A stretch of 50,338 nucleotides of DNA, from NCBI GenBank assembly GCA_030824495.1, contig JAVBXP010000020.1, forward strand, positions 1 to 50,338. Direction: 5' to 3'. Under the pieces are notes generated by a model. That model saw nothing but the letters and a program-made list of their open reading frames with translations. It was not told the origin of the DNA and ran no database searches. Each line of letters opens with the position of its first letter. The stretch's first letter is position 1. Positions 18,071 to 27,369 of the stretch are shown here, one piece after another. Both the position numbers and the translations under genes were made by a program. This stretch comes from a bacterium. GTDB taxonomy: Bacteria > Pseudomonadota > Alphaproteobacteria > Caulobacterales > Caulobacteraceae.

Positions 18071-18088
18071 CAAAAGCCTGACATCATC

Positions 18089-19123
18089 ATGACCGACCAA
18101 GCTCCCCCCGCCTACACGGGCCCGCAACGCGTGCTGTCCGGCGTCCAACCTTCGGGCGCCCTGCACCTTGGCAACTATCTCGGCGCGCTGGTGAAGTTCG
18201 CCCGCCTGCAGCACGAGGTGGAGACCTTCATCTTCGTGGCTGACATGCACGCGATCACCGTGTGGCAGGACCCGAAGTTGCTGGCCTCCCAGGTGCGCGA
18301 GATCGCCGCCGCCTATCTGGCCGCCGGCCTCGATCCGAAGGTCGCCACGATCTTCCCGCAGTCCGCCGTGACTGCGCACGCCGAACTGGCCTGGATCTTC
18401 AACTGCGTCGCCCGCCTTGGCTGGCTCGACCGGATGACCCAGTTCAAGGAGAAGTCGGGCAAGCACAAGGAGCGCTCAAGCGTCGGCCTCTACACCTATC
18501 CGGTGCTCCAGGCGGCCGACATCCTGCTCTACAAGGCGACCCAGGTTCCGGTCGGCGAGGACCAGCGCCAGCATCTGGAGCTGACGCGCGACGTGGCGGC
18601 CAAGTTCAACCACGACTTCGAGGTTCCGGGCTTCTTCCCGCTGCCCGACGCCATGACCCAGGGCCCCGGCGCGCGGGTCATGTCGCTGCGCGACGGCTCG
18701 GCCAAGATGAGCAAGTCCGACCCGTCGGACAATTCGCGGCTGAACCTGCTGGATGACGCCGACGCCATCTCCCAGAAGGTCCGCAAGGCCAGGACCGATC
18801 CGGAGCCGCTGCCCGAAACGCTTGATGAACTGAAAGAGCGGCCGGAGGCCCTGAACCTGCTCGGCATCTACGCCGCGCTGGAAGGGCGCACTTCAGCCGA
18901 AGTGCTGACCGAGTTCGCCGGCCAGGGGTTTGGCGCTTTCAAGCCGAAGCTCGCAGATCTTGCGGTGGAAAAGCTGGGCCCGGTGGGCGCTGAGATGCGC
19001 CGCTTGATGGCCGATCCGGCCGAGATCGACAAGGTGCTGGCCGCCGGCGCCGAGCGCGCCCGCGAGGCCGCCGCGCCGACCCTGGCCGAGGTGAGGAAGA
19101 TCGTCGGCTATTGGGGCGCCTGA
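18089..19123 (+). CDS. trpS: tryptophanyl-tRNA synthetase
   Basis: 344 aa. Class I synthetase charging tRNA-Trp. The HIGH-equivalent is in [13 protein letters not shown] (about 23-35) and KMSKS is intact in [13 protein letters not shown] (about 204-216). [16 protein letters not shown] is the Trp-pocket stretch typical of TrpRS. Length is normal. The start [18 protein letters not shown] at ATG 18089 has no clear Shine-Dalgarno, which fits expression being set by the upstream leader. Followed by a cloverleaf repeat and usp. Confidence 0.98.
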   Translation: MTDQAPPAYTGPQRVLSGVQPSGALHLGNYLGALVKFARLQHEVETFIFVADMHAITVWQDPKLLASQVREIAAAYLAAGLDPKVATIFPQSAVTAHAELAWIFNCVARLGWLDRMTQFKEKSGKHKERSSVGLYTYPVLQAADILLYKATQVPVGEDQRQHLELTRDVAAKFNHDFEVPGFFPLPDAMTQGPGARVMSLRDGSAKMSKSDPSDNSRLNLLDDADAISQKVRKARTDPEPLPETLDELKERPEALNLLGIYAALEGRTSAEVLTEFAGQGFGAFKPKLADLAVEKLGPVGAEMRRLMADPAEIDKVLAAGAERAREAAAPTLAEVRKIVGYWGA

Positions 19124-19134
19124 GCCCACGTTCA

Positions 19135-19249
19135 ATCGTTATCCTCCGGTCGTCTGAAAGACGATCCGGGGGACCCAAGCTGAGTTACAGAACTCGATAG
19201 GCCGATTGGGTCCCCCGGATCTCGCTTCGCGAGCCCGGAGGATGACGAT
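19135..19249. repeat. cloverleaf-shaped intergenic repeat, copy 2
   Basis: Outer arms ATCGTTATCCTCCGG (19135-19149) / CCGGAGGATGACGAT (19235-19249) pair with one mismatch. Inner arms TCCGGGGGACCCAA (19165-19178) / TTGGGTCCCCCGGA (19206-19219) are a perfect 14-bp match. Two side hairpins branch off: TCGTCT-GAA-AGACGA (19150-19164) and CTCGC-TTC-GCGAG (19221-19233). The result is a four-way cloverleaf. Terminal bases match copy 1 at 11625. Confidence 0.85.
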
Positions 19250-19296
19250 GGTGGTTCAGTGTTGCCTTCGCCTGCGTCAGACCTCACCGTCACCCC

Positions 19297-19770
19297 ATGA
19301 GCCCACGTAAGTTCCTCGTCATCGCCGACGACAGTCCGGAGTTTCAGGCCGCCCTGCGGTTCGCCTGTCGCCGGGCGCGCTCGACCCAGGGGCATGTGGC
19401 CCTGTTGCGGGTCATCGAGCCGGCGGTGTTCGAGCATTGGAGCGGCGTGCGCGACGAGATCGAGCGGCAGGCGCGTGAGGAGGCCGAGGCCATCCTGCAG
19501 AAAATGGCCGAGTACGTGGTGGCTGAAACCGGCGCCCCGCCGGAATTCATCATCATGCACGCCGACAGCACCCGCGCGGCCCTGCGCGAGGTGATCTCCG
19601 CCGATCCGTCGATCAAGATCCTGGTGCTGGCCGCCGCGGTCGGGGGCAGGGGCCCTGGGCCGCTGGTCGCCTCCATCGCCAAGGACGGGGTGAAATGGGG
19701 GAGCCGCAAGGTGCCGGTGACCGTCGTGCCGGGCGATCTGACCGATGAAGAGATCGCCGACTTGGCCTAG
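19297..19770 (+). CDS. universal stress protein (UspA family)
   Basis: 157 aa, single Usp domain. The Rossmann-like start KFLVIADDSPEFQAALRFAC places the conserved Asp after strand 1. The middle HADSTRAALREVISADPSIKILVLAA corresponds to the nucleotide-binding region. The ATP-binding G-2x-G-9x-G(S/T) motif is partly recognisable as GGRGPGPLVASIAKDGVKWG. C-terminal VPVTVVPGDLTDEEIADLA is typical. Usually called UspA-like; physiological role unknown. Its position between trpS and nfuA is conserved in alphaproteobacteria. Confidence 0.85.
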   Translation: MSPRKFLVIADDSPEFQAALRFACRRARSTQGHVALLRVIEPAVFEHWSGVRDEIERQAREEAEAILQKMAEYVVAETGAPPEFIIMHADSTRAALREVISADPSIKILVLAAAVGGRGPGPLVASIAKDGVKWGSRKVPVTVVPGDLTDEEIADLA

Positions 19771-19819
19771 CGACATCGCGAAACTTGCGATTTGGCCGGC
19801 AAAGCGCCACATCACATCC

Positions 19820-20392
19820 ATGTTCATCCAGACCGAAGTCACGCCGAACCCCGAGGTTCTGAAGTTCCTTCCCGGCCGCGAACTCCTTGCCGAGGGTTCG
19901 CGCGATTTCCGGACCATGGACGAGGCCCGGGTCTCGCCGCTTGCACGCGACCTTTTCGATATCGAAGGCGTGACCCGGGTGTTCTTCGGAACCGACTTTC
20001 TGACGGTGGGCAAGGACGCTGATCACGATTGGTCGCACCTGAAGGCGCCGATCCTGGCGGCGATCATGGATCACTTCACCTCGGGCCGCCCTCTGTTCGA
20101 GGAAAGCGGCGGCGAGGCCGGCGGCCACGACGATCTGGTCTATGAGGGCGAGGCCGCCCAGGTGGTCGCAGAGATCAAGGAATTGCTGGATACCCGCATC
20201 CGCCCCGCCGTGGCGCAGGACGGCGGCGATATCCTGTTCAATCGCTTCGAGCCCGACACCGGCGTCGTCTGGTTGCATATGCGCGGCGCCTGCTCTGGTT
20301 GTCCGTCTTCGTCTGCGACCTTGAAGGCCGGCGTCGAGAACATGCTCAAGCACTACGTGCCCGAAGTGACGCGCGTCGAGCAGACGCTCTAG
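19820..20392 (+). CDS. Fe-S cluster carrier of the NfuA/NifU C-terminal type
   Basis: 190 aa from ATG 19820 (MFIQTEVTPNPEVLKFLPGR). The N-terminal Nfu domain (about 1-90) has the typical FIQTE-TPNP-LKF-PG pattern. The C-terminal NifU-like domain (about 105-185) carries the cluster-binding CxxC in MRGACSGCPSSSATLKAGVE (about 154-173). It accepts and hands on 4Fe-4S clusters, here encoded three genes upstream of MiaB, a 4Fe-4S radical SAM enzyme, with Fur between. Confidence 0.95.
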   Translation: MFIQTEVTPNPEVLKFLPGRELLAEGSRDFRTMDEARVSPLARDLFDIEGVTRVFFGTDFLTVGKDADHDWSHLKAPILAAIMDHFTSGRPLFEESGGEAGGHDDLVYEGEAAQVVAEIKELLDTRIRPAVAQDGGDILFNRFEPDTGVVWLHMRGACSGCPSSSATLKAGVENMLKHYVPEVTRVEQTL

Positions 20393-20438
20393 GCGTCTCC
20401 AGGGTGGGGCTTTCTCGAATTTCAGCGGCGAACACGCG

Positions 20439-21077
20439 ATGATCGTGCTCGCCATCGACACCTGCCTGTTCGCCTGCTCGGTTGCGGTGGTGGACGGCGA
20501 GCAGGTCTTGGCGCGCCGTGTCGAGCCGATGAGCCGTGGCCATCAGGAGCGTCTGGCGCCGTTGGTCCAGGAGGCCATGGCCGAGGCCGGGCTCGGCTTC
20601 GACAAGCTTGAGCGGATTGGCGTCACCGTCGGTCCCGGCTCGTTCACCGGTCTGCGGGTCGGATTGGCCTTCGCCAAGGGCCTGGCTTCCGCGCTCTCCA
20701 TCCCGGCGGTCGGGATCGGCTCTTTGGAAGCCTTGGCTGACACCGAGCGTGGGAACGTTGTCGCCGTGCTCGATGCAAAACGCGGTCAGGTCTATCTGCA
20801 GGCCTTCTCCGACGGGGTCCCGGTCAGCGCGCCGGACGCCCTGCCGATCGAGACCGCAGCGGCCCGCGTGGCCGAATTCGCGCCCGACACCTTGATCGGC
20901 ACCGGCGCGGCCTTGCTGGCCGATGTCCGGCCGGGGGCCAAGGTCATCGAGGCCGACGTCACCGACCCGGTGGCGGTGGCGCGCCTGGCGGCGCTGCGAT
21001 CGCCGGTCCCGCCGCGCCCGCTCTATCTGCGCGCGCCGGACGCCAAGCTGCCGGGCGGAAAGACGCTCGAAGCGTGA
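20439..21077 (+). CDS. tsaB: tRNA t6A biosynthesis protein TsaB
   Basis: 212 aa. Partner of TsaD and TsaE in making N6-threonylcarbamoyladenosine at position 37 of ANN-decoding tRNAs. ASKHA fold: start IVLAIDTCLFACSVAVVDGE, the TsaB signature VGPGSFTGLRVGLAFAKGLA (about 68-87) and PAVGIGSLEAL. Length is typical of TsaB rather than TsaD. The stop overlaps the rimI start by 4 nt (GTGA), indicating coupled translation. Confidence 0.96.
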   Translation: MIVLAIDTCLFACSVAVVDGEQVLARRVEPMSRGHQERLAPLVQEAMAEAGLGFDKLERIGVTVGPGSFTGLRVGLAFAKGLASALSIPAVGIGSLEALADTERGNVVAVLDAKRGQVYLQAFSDGVPVSAPDALPIETAAARVAEFAPDTLIGTGAALLADVRPGAKVIEADVTDPVAVARLAALRSPVPPRPLYLRAPDAKLPGGKTLEA

Positions 21078-21529
21078 AGCTGCGCGGCGCCTTGGGCGAC
21101 GAGGTTGGCGCGCTCGCGCAAGTCCACGCCCTGGCCTTTGATCATCCGTGGTCGGTTGATGAGATCGCAGAGTTGATGTCTGGACCCGGGGCGTTCGCCC
21201 TGGTGGCGGAGGACGCCGCGCCTGTCGCGTTCATCCTCTGCCGGGCCATCGCTGGCGAGGCGGAAATCTTGACCTTGGCGGTGTCGCCGGCCGCGCGTCG
21301 TCGTGGCGTGGCGCGTGGTCTCGTCGAGGCGGCGGCCGGCGCGGCCAGCGTTGCAGGCGCTGAAGCGATGTTTCTGGAGGTCGCCGACGACAATCTCGCG
21401 GCCATCGGTCTCTATGAGGCGGCGGGGTTCACGCGTGCGGGACTGCGGCGCGGGTACTATGATCGTGGTCCACAGGGTTTGGCCGACGCGCTCGTGATGC
21501 GTCTCGACCTTGGCCGCGCGGCGCTGTAG
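21074..21529 (+). CDS. rimI: GNAT acetyltransferase RimI-like
   Basis: 151 aa from GTG 21074, overlapping tsaB by GTGA. Probable ribosomal-protein-alanine N-acetyltransferase. Motifs: PWSVDEIAELM near the N-terminus, acetyl-CoA loop LAVSPAARRRGVARGLVEAA (about 73-92), and LEVADDNLAAIGLYEAAGFT (about 103-122), followed by RRGYY, the RimI hallmark. tsaB-rimI coupling is widespread. True acceptor (S18 N-terminus) not shown by sequence. Confidence 0.9.
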   Translation: MKLRGALGDEVGALAQVHALAFDHPWSVDEIAELMSGPGAFALVAEDAAPVAFILCRAIAGEAEILTLAVSPAARRRGVARGLVEAAAGAASVAGAEAMFLEVADDNLAAIGLYEAAGFTRAGLRRGYYDRGPQGLADALVMRLDLGRAAL

Positions 21530-21569
21530 CCCTATCCTTAGGTCGTCTGAAAGTCCGAGGAGCCCGTTC

Positions 21570-21980
21570 GTGGATCGCATTGAAAATCTCTGCATCGAGA
21601 AGGGCATGCGCATGACCGAGCAACGCCGCGTGATCGCGCGGGTGTTGTCGGCTGCCCACGACCACCCCGATGTGGAAGAACTCTATCGCCGCTCCCACGA
21701 GGTCGACCCGCACATTTCCATCGCCACGGTCTACCGGACCGTGCGGTTGTTCGAAGAGGCGGGCATCATTGCGCGCCACGACTTCCGCGATGGTCGTTCG
21801 CGCTATGAAGAGGCGACCGAGGTCCACCACGACCACCTGATCGACATGAAGACCGGCCGCGTCGTCGAGTTTGTCGATGAGGAAATCGAGGCCCTGCAAG
21901 AGGCGATCGCCCGCAAGCTTGGCTACAAGCTGGTGGATCACCGCCTTGAGCTCTACGGCATGCCCCTTGACGACAAATAG
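21570..21980 (+). CDS. fur: ferric uptake regulator Fur
   Basis: 136 aa from GTG 21570, seven nt after GAGGAG; the frame is open further upstream but overlaps rimI. N-terminal winged helix with [18 protein letters not shown] and the recognition stretch [17 protein letters not shown] (about 50-66). Metal site HHDHLID at about 86-92. The C-terminal CxxC zinc motif of E. coli Fur is absent, as in other alphaproteobacterial Fur proteins. Iron (or Mn) dependent repressor; adjacent Fe-S genes nfuA and miaB fit an iron-related neighbourhood. Confidence 0.95.
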   Translation: MDRIENLCIEKGMRMTEQRRVIARVLSAAHDHPDVEELYRRSHEVDPHISIATVYRTVRLFEEAGIIARHDFRDGRSRYEEATEVHHDHLIDMKTGRVVEFVDEEIEALQEAIARKLGYKLVDHRLELYGMPLDDK

Positions 21981-21990
21981 GGCCGGCGCG

Positions 21991-22010
21991 CTTCGCCTCG
22001 GCGGAGTTTT
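21991..22010 (+). terminator. terminator after fur
   Basis: CTTCGC (21991-21996), loop CTCG, GCGGAG (22001-22006) with one G-U pair, then TTTT. Located 10 nt after the fur stop. Confidence 0.55.
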
Positions 22011-22117
22011 GGGCTGATCTTGGACGATTTCCGGATTCGGTTGCGACGCTGGGCTGGCGAGCGTGCGCGCTGTTCTGCGCCTTGCGCCAACCTATCCACA
22101 GCCCCATAAACCCGGCC

Positions 22118-23452
22118 ATGTCCGCTCCAACCAAGCGCCTCTACATCAAGACGTACGGCTGTCAGATGAACGTCTATGACAGCGAGCGCATGGCCGACGT
22201 CCTTGCGCCGCTGGGCTATGGGATGACGGACGAGCCCGAGGGCGCCGATCTGGTGGTGCTGAACACCTGCCATATCCGGGAAAAGGCCACCGAAAAGGTC
22301 TATTCCGAGCTCGGCTATATCAAGCAGATGAAGCAGGCTCGCGCCGAGGCCGGCGCGTCGATGACCATCGTGGTCGCCGGCTGCGTGGCCCAGGCCGAGG
22401 GCGAGCAGATCATGATCCGCCAGCAGGCGGTGGACCTGGTCGTCGGGCCGCAGGCCTATCATCAGCTGCCCGAGCTGATCGCCCGCACGCATCGCAAGCG
22501 CGGTGAGCGGCTGGCGGCCGACTTCGCCGCCGACGAGAAGTTCGACGCCCTGCCGGTGGAGCGTAATCCCACCGGCGTCACCGCCTTCCTCACCGTGCAG
22601 GAGGGCTGCGACAAGTTCTGCACCTTCTGCGTCGTGCCCTACACCCGGGGCGGGGAGTGGTCGCGGCCGGTCGAAACGATCCTGGCCGAGGCTCGCGATC
22701 TGGCCGCCAAGGGCGTGCGCGAAATCACCCTGCTGGGTCAGAACGTCAACGCCTACGCCGGAGAGGGCGGGCTGGCAGGACTGGCGCGCCAATTGGCCAA
22801 GATCGAGGGCCTGGACCGGATCCGCTACACCACGAGTCACCCGGCCGACATGGGCGATGATCTGATCGCCGCCCACGCCGAGCTGCCGCAGTTGATGCCC
22901 TATCTGCACCTGCCGGTGCAGGCCGGATCGGACAAGATCCTCAAGGCCATGAACCGCGCCCACACCGCTGAAAGCTATTTGCGGCTGGTCGAGAAGATCC
23001 GCGCCGCACGGCCCGACATCGCCATGGCCGGCGACTTCATCGTCGGCTTCCCCGGCGAGCGAGACGCCGACTTCGAGGCGACGCTGCAACTGGTTCGGGA
23101 GGTCGGCTACGCCGGCGCTTTCAGCTTCAAATATTCTCGCCGTCCCGGCACGCCGGCTTCGGCCCTGCCGGGCCAGGTGGCCGATGAAGTGAAGGAAGAG
23201 CGGCTCGCGCGTCTGAACGCCTTGCTGGACGAGCAGCAGCGCGCCTTCAACGCCAGTCAGGCCGGCAAGGTCTTGCCGGTGCTGTTTGAACGGCCCGGCC
23301 GTCATCCGGGTCAATTGTCAGGCCGCAGCCCCTATTTGCAGGCCGTGCACGTCGATGGTCCGGATCGCCTGATCGGCCAGATCGTTCCCGTTCGGATCGA
23401 GGCCGGAAGCAAGATGAGTCTGGCCGGTGTGCTGGAAATGGAAACCGCGTGA
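22118..23452 (+). CDS. miaB: tRNA-2-methylthio-N6-isopentenyladenosine synthase MiaB
   Basis: 444 aa from ATG 22118 ([20 protein letters not shown]). Radical SAM methylthiotransferase that thiomethylates i6A37 in tRNA. The N-terminal UPF0004 domain has cysteines at [14 protein letters not shown] and VVAGCVAQ for the auxiliary 4Fe-4S cluster. The radical SAM triad is CDKFCTFC (about 164-171). A TRAM domain lies at the C-terminus ([20 protein letters not shown] onward). All six Cys are present. Upstream at 22092-22100 lies CTATCCACA, one base from a DnaA box. The stop overlaps phoH by GTGA. Confidence 0.98.
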   Translation: MSAPTKRLYIKTYGCQMNVYDSERMADVLAPLGYGMTDEPEGADLVVLNTCHIREKATEKVYSELGYIKQMKQARAEAGASMTIVVAGCVAQAEGEQIMIRQQAVDLVVGPQAYHQLPELIARTHRKRGERLAADFAADEKFDALPVERNPTGVTAFLTVQEGCDKFCTFCVVPYTRGGEWSRPVETILAEARDLAAKGVREITLLGQNVNAYAGEGGLAGLARQLAKIEGLDRIRYTTSHPADMGDDLIAAHAELPQLMPYLHLPVQAGSDKILKAMNRAHTAESYLRLVEKIRAARPDIAMAGDFIVGFPGERDADFEATLQLVREVGYAGAFSFKYSRRPGTPASALPGQVADEVKEERLARLNALLDEQQRAFNASQAGKVLPVLFERPGRHPGQLSGRSPYLQAVHVDGPDRLIGQIVPVRIEAGSKMSLAGVLEMETA

Positions 23453-24399
23453 GCAAACCCGAATACATCCAGTTGTCCGACGCCGCCGCCCGCGCGGTGG
23501 CCGGCGCATCCAGCCGTCACGCCGCCTTGATCGAAGACGCCTTCAACGTCCTGATCGAGACGCCTGGCGGCGGGGTGTCGGTGGACGGCGACGCCAAGGC
23601 CCGCGCCGGCGCCAAGCAGGTGATCTCGGCCCTGGCCGCGCGCGCCGACGCCGGCCAGGAAGTGTCCGAGGCCGATGTGCGCGTGGCGATCGGCCAGGTC
23701 CGAGTCGGCGCGGCCAAGGCGCCGGGCGGATTGCCGGCCGGCCGTCGCGGCCAGGTCGCCCCCCGCACCCCCGGGCAGGCTCGTTATCTCGACGCCTTGG
23801 CGAATTGCGAACTGGTGTTTGGTCTTGGTCCCGCCGGTACAGGCAAGACCTTCCTGGCCGTCGCCCATGGCGCGGGTCTGCTGCTGCGCGGCGAGGTCGA
23901 ACGCCTGATCGTCTCGCGCCCCGCGGTCGAGGCGGGCGAGCGGCTGGGCTTCCTGCCGGGCGACCTGACCGAGAAGGTCGATCCCTATATGGCGCCGGTC
24001 TGGGAGGCCCTGACCGACATCCTCGGCGTCGATCAGTTTCGCCGCCGCCGCGAGAAGGGTGAGATCGAGGTCGCGCCCATCGCCTTCCTGCGCGGGCGCA
24101 CGCTCAGCCACGCCTTCGTCATCGTCGATGAGGCGCAGAACACCACGCGCCTGCAGATGAAGATGGTCCTGACGCGGATCGGCGAGGGCTCGCGCATGGC
24201 GGTGACGGGCGATCCGACCCAGATCGACCTGGTGAACGCCTCGGATTCCGGGCTCGCCCACGCCGTCAGCCTGCTGGAGGGCGTGAAGGGGGTCGGGATC
24301 AATCGCTTCGCCGCCGAAGACATCGTGCGCCACCCGATGGTCGAACGTATCGTGCGGGCCTATGACGCCGATGCGGCCAAGCGCGGACGAGCGATTTGA
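23449..24399 (+). CDS. PhoH-like ATPase
   Basis: 316 aa from GTG 23449, overlapping miaB by 4 nt. P-loop ATPase related to the helicase superfamily 1 fold: Walker [18 protein letters not shown] (about 126-142), Walker [13 protein letters not shown] (about 222-233), and [12 protein letters not shown] (about 250-261). The N-terminal 110 residues are a basic, Ala-rich region that may bind RNA. Genome context with ybeY suggests RNA metabolism; the biochemical role of PhoH proteins is still unclear. Confidence 0.95.
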   Translation: MSKPEYIQLSDAAARAVAGASSRHAALIEDAFNVLIETPGGGVSVDGDAKARAGAKQVISALAARADAGQEVSEADVRVAIGQVRVGAAKAPGGLPAGRRGQVAPRTPGQARYLDALANCELVFGLGPAGTGKTFLAVAHGAGLLLRGEVERLIVSRPAVEAGERLGFLPGDLTEKVDPYMAPVWEALTDILGVDQFRRRREKGEIEVAPIAFLRGRTLSHAFVIVDEAQNTTRLQMKMVLTRIGEGSRMAVTGDPTQIDLVNASDSGLAHAVSLLEGVKGVGINRFAAEDIVRHPMVERIVRAYDADAAKRGRAI

Positions 24400-24860
24400 T
24401 CGACATCGAAATCGAAGACGAGGCGTGGCTGGCGGCGGCTCCCGATGCGGAGCTGCTGGTCGAGGACGCCGCGGCCGCGGCCTTGACCCAGATCGACTTC
24501 GACGGCGGCGGGGTCACCATCCTGCTGACAGACGACGAAAGCGTGCGTGAACTGAACGCTCGGTTTCGCCAGAAGGACAATGCGACCAACGTCCTGTCCT
24601 TTCCCGCGCCGCACAATCCGGAGGGGCATCTGGGCGACATCGCGCTCGCCTTCGGCGTCTGCGCGCGAGAAGCAGCCGAGCAGGGCAAACCCTTGGCGCA
24701 CCACCTGCAACACCTGGTGGCGCACGGGGTATTGCATCTTGTAGGATACGATCACGAAACTGACGCCGAGGCCGAACAAATGGAAGGTCTTGAGCGCGTC
24801 ATCCTGGCCGGGTTGGGCGTCCCAGACCCTTATGCGGCCGAGCAGGGAGACCATGACTAA
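24396..24860 (+). CDS. ybeY: endoribonuclease / rRNA maturation factor YbeY
   Basis: 154 aa; the apparent start is TTG at 24396, overlapping the phoH stop (TTGA), as no ATG or GTG fits. The zinc site H-x3-H-x5-H is intact in [13 protein letters not shown] (about 109-121). [18 protein letters not shown] (about 49-66) is the conserved YbeY core. Needed for 16S 3'-end maturation and 70S quality control. Lies in the standard phoH-ybeY-corC order. Confidence 0.96.
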   Translation: MIDIEIEDEAWLAAAPDAELLVEDAAAAALTQIDFDGGGVTILLTDDESVRELNARFRQKDNATNVLSFPAPHNPEGHLGDIALAFGVCAREAAEQGKPLAHHLQHLVAHGVLHLVGYDHETDAEAEQMEGLERVILAGLGVPDPYAAEQGDHD

Positions 24861-25734
24861 CCCCTCGGACGGACCATCCAGTCCGCCCGAACCCGCCAGG
24901 CAAAGCCGCGGTGTTCGGGCGTTTCTTCGCAGGCTTCGCGGCAAGAGCGGCGCTGATTCCCCGGCGTCTCATCAGCCCGCCCATGGCGCGGCCAATGGAT
25001 TGGTCGAGCAGGCCGCGGCGTTTCAATCCATGCGGGTGGGCGACGTCATGACCCCGCGCGTCGATATCGTGGCGGTGGAGCTGTCCACGCCCTTCGCCGA
25101 GGTGGTCGAGCGCTTCGCCGAGGCCGAGCACAGCCGCATGCCGATCTATCGCGAGACGTTGGACGATCCGGTCGGGGTCATCCACGTGAAGGACATCTTC
25201 AAATTGCTGGCGCGCGGCAAGCAGCCGGAACCGGAGGCCTTGGTCCTTCAGAAGCTGCGCCGCGACGCCCTCTATGTGCCGGGCTCCATGCGTGCCGCCG
25301 ATCTGCTGCTGCGGATGCAGACCGAACGCACCCACATGGCCCTGGTGATCGACGAATTCGGCGGGACCGACGGCTTGGTGACCATGGAGGACCTGGTCGA
25401 GGCGGTGGTCGGCGACATCGACGACGAGCATGACGAGGCGACGGTCGCCAGCGTCATTCCGCGTCCGGGCGGCGTCTACGAAGTCGATGCTCGCGCGCCG
25501 CTGGAAAAGCTCGAGGCCGCCATCGGCCACGATCTGGCGCCCGGCGAACTGGACGAGGAAATCGACACCGTCGGCGGGCTGGTCTCCGCCCTGGCCGGAC
25601 GGGTGCCGCAGCGCGGCGAGGTGATTTCCCATCCCGGCGGCTACGAAATCCAGGTGCTGGATTCCGACGCCCGGCGAGTGAAACGAGTCAGGTTCAAGCC
25701 CACGGCGAAGGCCGAGGTTGGCGGCGAGGCCTGA
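24853..25734 (+). CDS. CBS-domain protein of the CorC/TlyC family
   Basis: 293 aa from ATG 24853, overlapping ybeY by 8 nt and preceded by AGGGAG. After a basic N-terminus comes a tandem CBS pair: [20 protein letters not shown] (about 60-79) and [12 protein letters not shown] to [21 protein letters not shown] CorC/HlyC C-terminal domain follows (about 210-285, [20 protein letters not shown]). No membrane DUF21 domain, so it is the short soluble type, often annotated as magnesium/cobalt efflux or 'hemolysin'. Role probably ion homeostasis or envelope; not certain. Confidence 0.92.
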   Translation: MTNPSDGPSSPPEPARQSRGVRAFLRRLRGKSGADSPASHQPAHGAANGLVEQAAAFQSMRVGDVMTPRVDIVAVELSTPFAEVVERFAEAEHSRMPIYRETLDDPVGVIHVKDIFKLLARGKQPEPEALVLQKLRRDALYVPGSMRAADLLLRMQTERTHMALVIDEFGGTDGLVTMEDLVEAVVGDIDDEHDEATVASVIPRPGGVYEVDARAPLEKLEAAIGHDLAPGELDEEIDTVGGLVSALAGRVPQRGEVISHPGGYEIQVLDSDARRVKRVRFKPTAKAEVGGEA

Positions 25735-27316
25735 CCTGAAAACCTCGTCTCCCTGGATCCCGCGCCTGCTGGCGCTCGCCGCCGGCCTGGCCGCGGGCCT
25801 GGCCCATCCGCCGTTCGGGCTGCTGCCGGGGCTGCTCGGCTACGCGCTCCTGATGCGCCTGGCCGACACCGAGGGGCCGCGCCCGCTGCGCTCGGCCTTC
25901 TTCCGGGGCTGGCTGGCGGGTGTCGGATATTTCGCGATCAGTGTCTGGTGGATCACCGAGGCGTTCCTGGTCGATGCCGCCGCCCACGGCTGGATGGCGC
26001 CCTTCGCCCTGCTGTTCATGGCTGGCGGCCTGGCGCTGTTCTGGGGGCTCGCGGCTTTGGCCTATCGATGGGCGGCCGTGCGCGGACCATCGCGCGTGCT
26101 GGTCTTTGCCGGGTGCCTGGCCTTGGCCGAGTGGGTGAGGGGGCACGTCTTCACAGGCTTTCCCTGGAACCTGCCGGGCGAAACCTGGGGCGCTGGCGGA
26201 GCGATCTCGCAAACAGCCGCCCTGGTTGGCTCCTACGGCCTGAGCTGGATCACCATCGCCTTGGCGGCCAGCGCCGCCCTGGTCTTGGACTCCACGCCGC
26301 GCCGCGGCCGGGCGGCGGGGCTTGGCCTGGCCGTTGCGACACTCGCCGGCCTGTTCGCGTTCGGCGCGATGCGCCTGGCCGCCGCGCCGCAGGGGGCGCC
26401 CGCCGCGCCGCTTATCCGCGTCGTCCAAGCCAATATCGACCAGAAGGATAAGTGGAAGCCCGAGAACCTCGATCTGATTGTCGACACCTATGTGTCGCTT
26501 TCGCGCAGCCGTCCGGGCCAGCCCGTTCCCGCCGTTGTGGTTTGGCCTGAAGGTGCCCTGCCGGCGGTGATCGACCAACTGTTGGCGCCGGGCAGTCCCT
26601 ATGCGCCGCGTATCGCCGCCGCCTTGCAGCCCGGCCAGACCCTGATGCTGGGGGCCAATCGCATGGGGCTGTCGGCCACCGGCGAGCCTGACTATTTCAA
26701 CAGCCTGATCGCCCTGCGCCGCGAGACGGGGGGGCTGAAGGTCACCGGCGTCTATGACAAACACCGGCTGGTCCCGTTCGGCGAGTTCCTGCCGTTCGGC
26801 GATCTGGCGACCAAGTTCGGCATCCGAAGCCTGGTGCATATGCCCGAGGACTTCACCGCGGGGCCGGAGCCTCGGCCGATGTCGCCGGACGGCCTGCCGC
26901 CGGTCCAGCCGTTGATTTGCTACGAGGCGTTGTTCCCCAGGCTGGCCGATGGTGCGGCCAAGCGGGCCGGCGTCCGCGCCGAATGGCTGCTCAATGTCTC
27001 CAACGACGCCTGGTTCGGCGCCACCAGCGGTCCGTGGCAACATTTGAACATCGCCAGCTACCGGGCGATCGAGGCGGGCCTGCCGATCGTTCGTGCCACG
27101 CCGACCGGAGTCTCGGCCGTGATTGATGCGCAAGGCAAGATTTTGTCAGGCGCGAAGCTCGGCCTTGGTGAGACGGGCGTCATCGATGCGCGGCTGCCGC
27201 CGGCCCGTTCGCCGACCCTCTACAATCGCATCGGTGAATCAGCCTTCGCCATGATGTTGCTCATTTCGGCGGTGACGATGGCGTGGGGACGCTATCGTAG
27301 AGCTTCGCGGAATTGA
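25718..27316 (+). CDS. lnt: apolipoprotein N-acyltransferase
   Basis: 532 aa from TTG 25718, overlapping corC by 17 nt; the next in-frame ATG would remove TM1, so the TTG is preferred. Adds the third acyl chain to lipoproteins in the inner membrane. The N-terminal half has about six helices (to about 210), then the nitrilase domain. The catalytic triad is visible as E278 (VVWPEGALP), K348 (YDKHRLVPFGEFLPFG) and C401 (PLICYEALFP). One terminal TM (about 503-522). At least two lipoproteins are encoded further down at 37631 and 38164. Confidence 0.96.
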   Translation: MAARPDLKTSSPWIPRLLALAAGLAAGLAHPPFGLLPGLLGYALLMRLADTEGPRPLRSAFFRGWLAGVGYFAISVWWITEAFLVDAAAHGWMAPFALLFMAGGLALFWGLAALAYRWAAVRGPSRVLVFAGCLALAEWVRGHVFTGFPWNLPGETWGAGGAISQTAALVGSYGLSWITIALAASAALVLDSTPRRGRAAGLGLAVATLAGLFAFGAMRLAAAPQGAPAAPLIRVVQANIDQKDKWKPENLDLIVDTYVSLSRSRPGQPVPAVVVWPEGALPAVIDQLLAPGSPYAPRIAAALQPGQTLMLGANRMGLSATGEPDYFNSLIALRRETGGLKVTGVYDKHRLVPFGEFLPFGDLATKFGIRSLVHMPEDFTAGPEPRPMSPDGLPPVQPLICYEALFPRLADGAAKRAGVRAEWLLNVSNDAWFGATSGPWQHLNIASYRAIEAGLPIVRATPTGVSAVIDAQGKILSGAKLGLGETGVIDARLPPARSPTLYNRIGESAFAMMLLISAVTMAWGRYRRASRN

Positions 27317-27349
27317 CGGTTCATTCAGGCAAATGAGGCGTCGGCCCGG

Positions 27350-27369
27350 GGCTCATTTAGGGTTGAGCC
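27350..27369. promoter_or_regulatory. inverted repeat abutting the HTH gene start
   Basis: GGCTCA (27350-27355) and TGAGCC (27364-27369) are perfect inverted repeats with an 8-nt centre, ending directly at the ATG of the HTH gene. A second, shorter pair TCATT-N6-AATGA lies at 27321-27336. A near-consensus Caulobacter -35 (TTGACGG, 27313-27319) precedes them. They could be operators for autoregulation. Confidence 0.45.
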
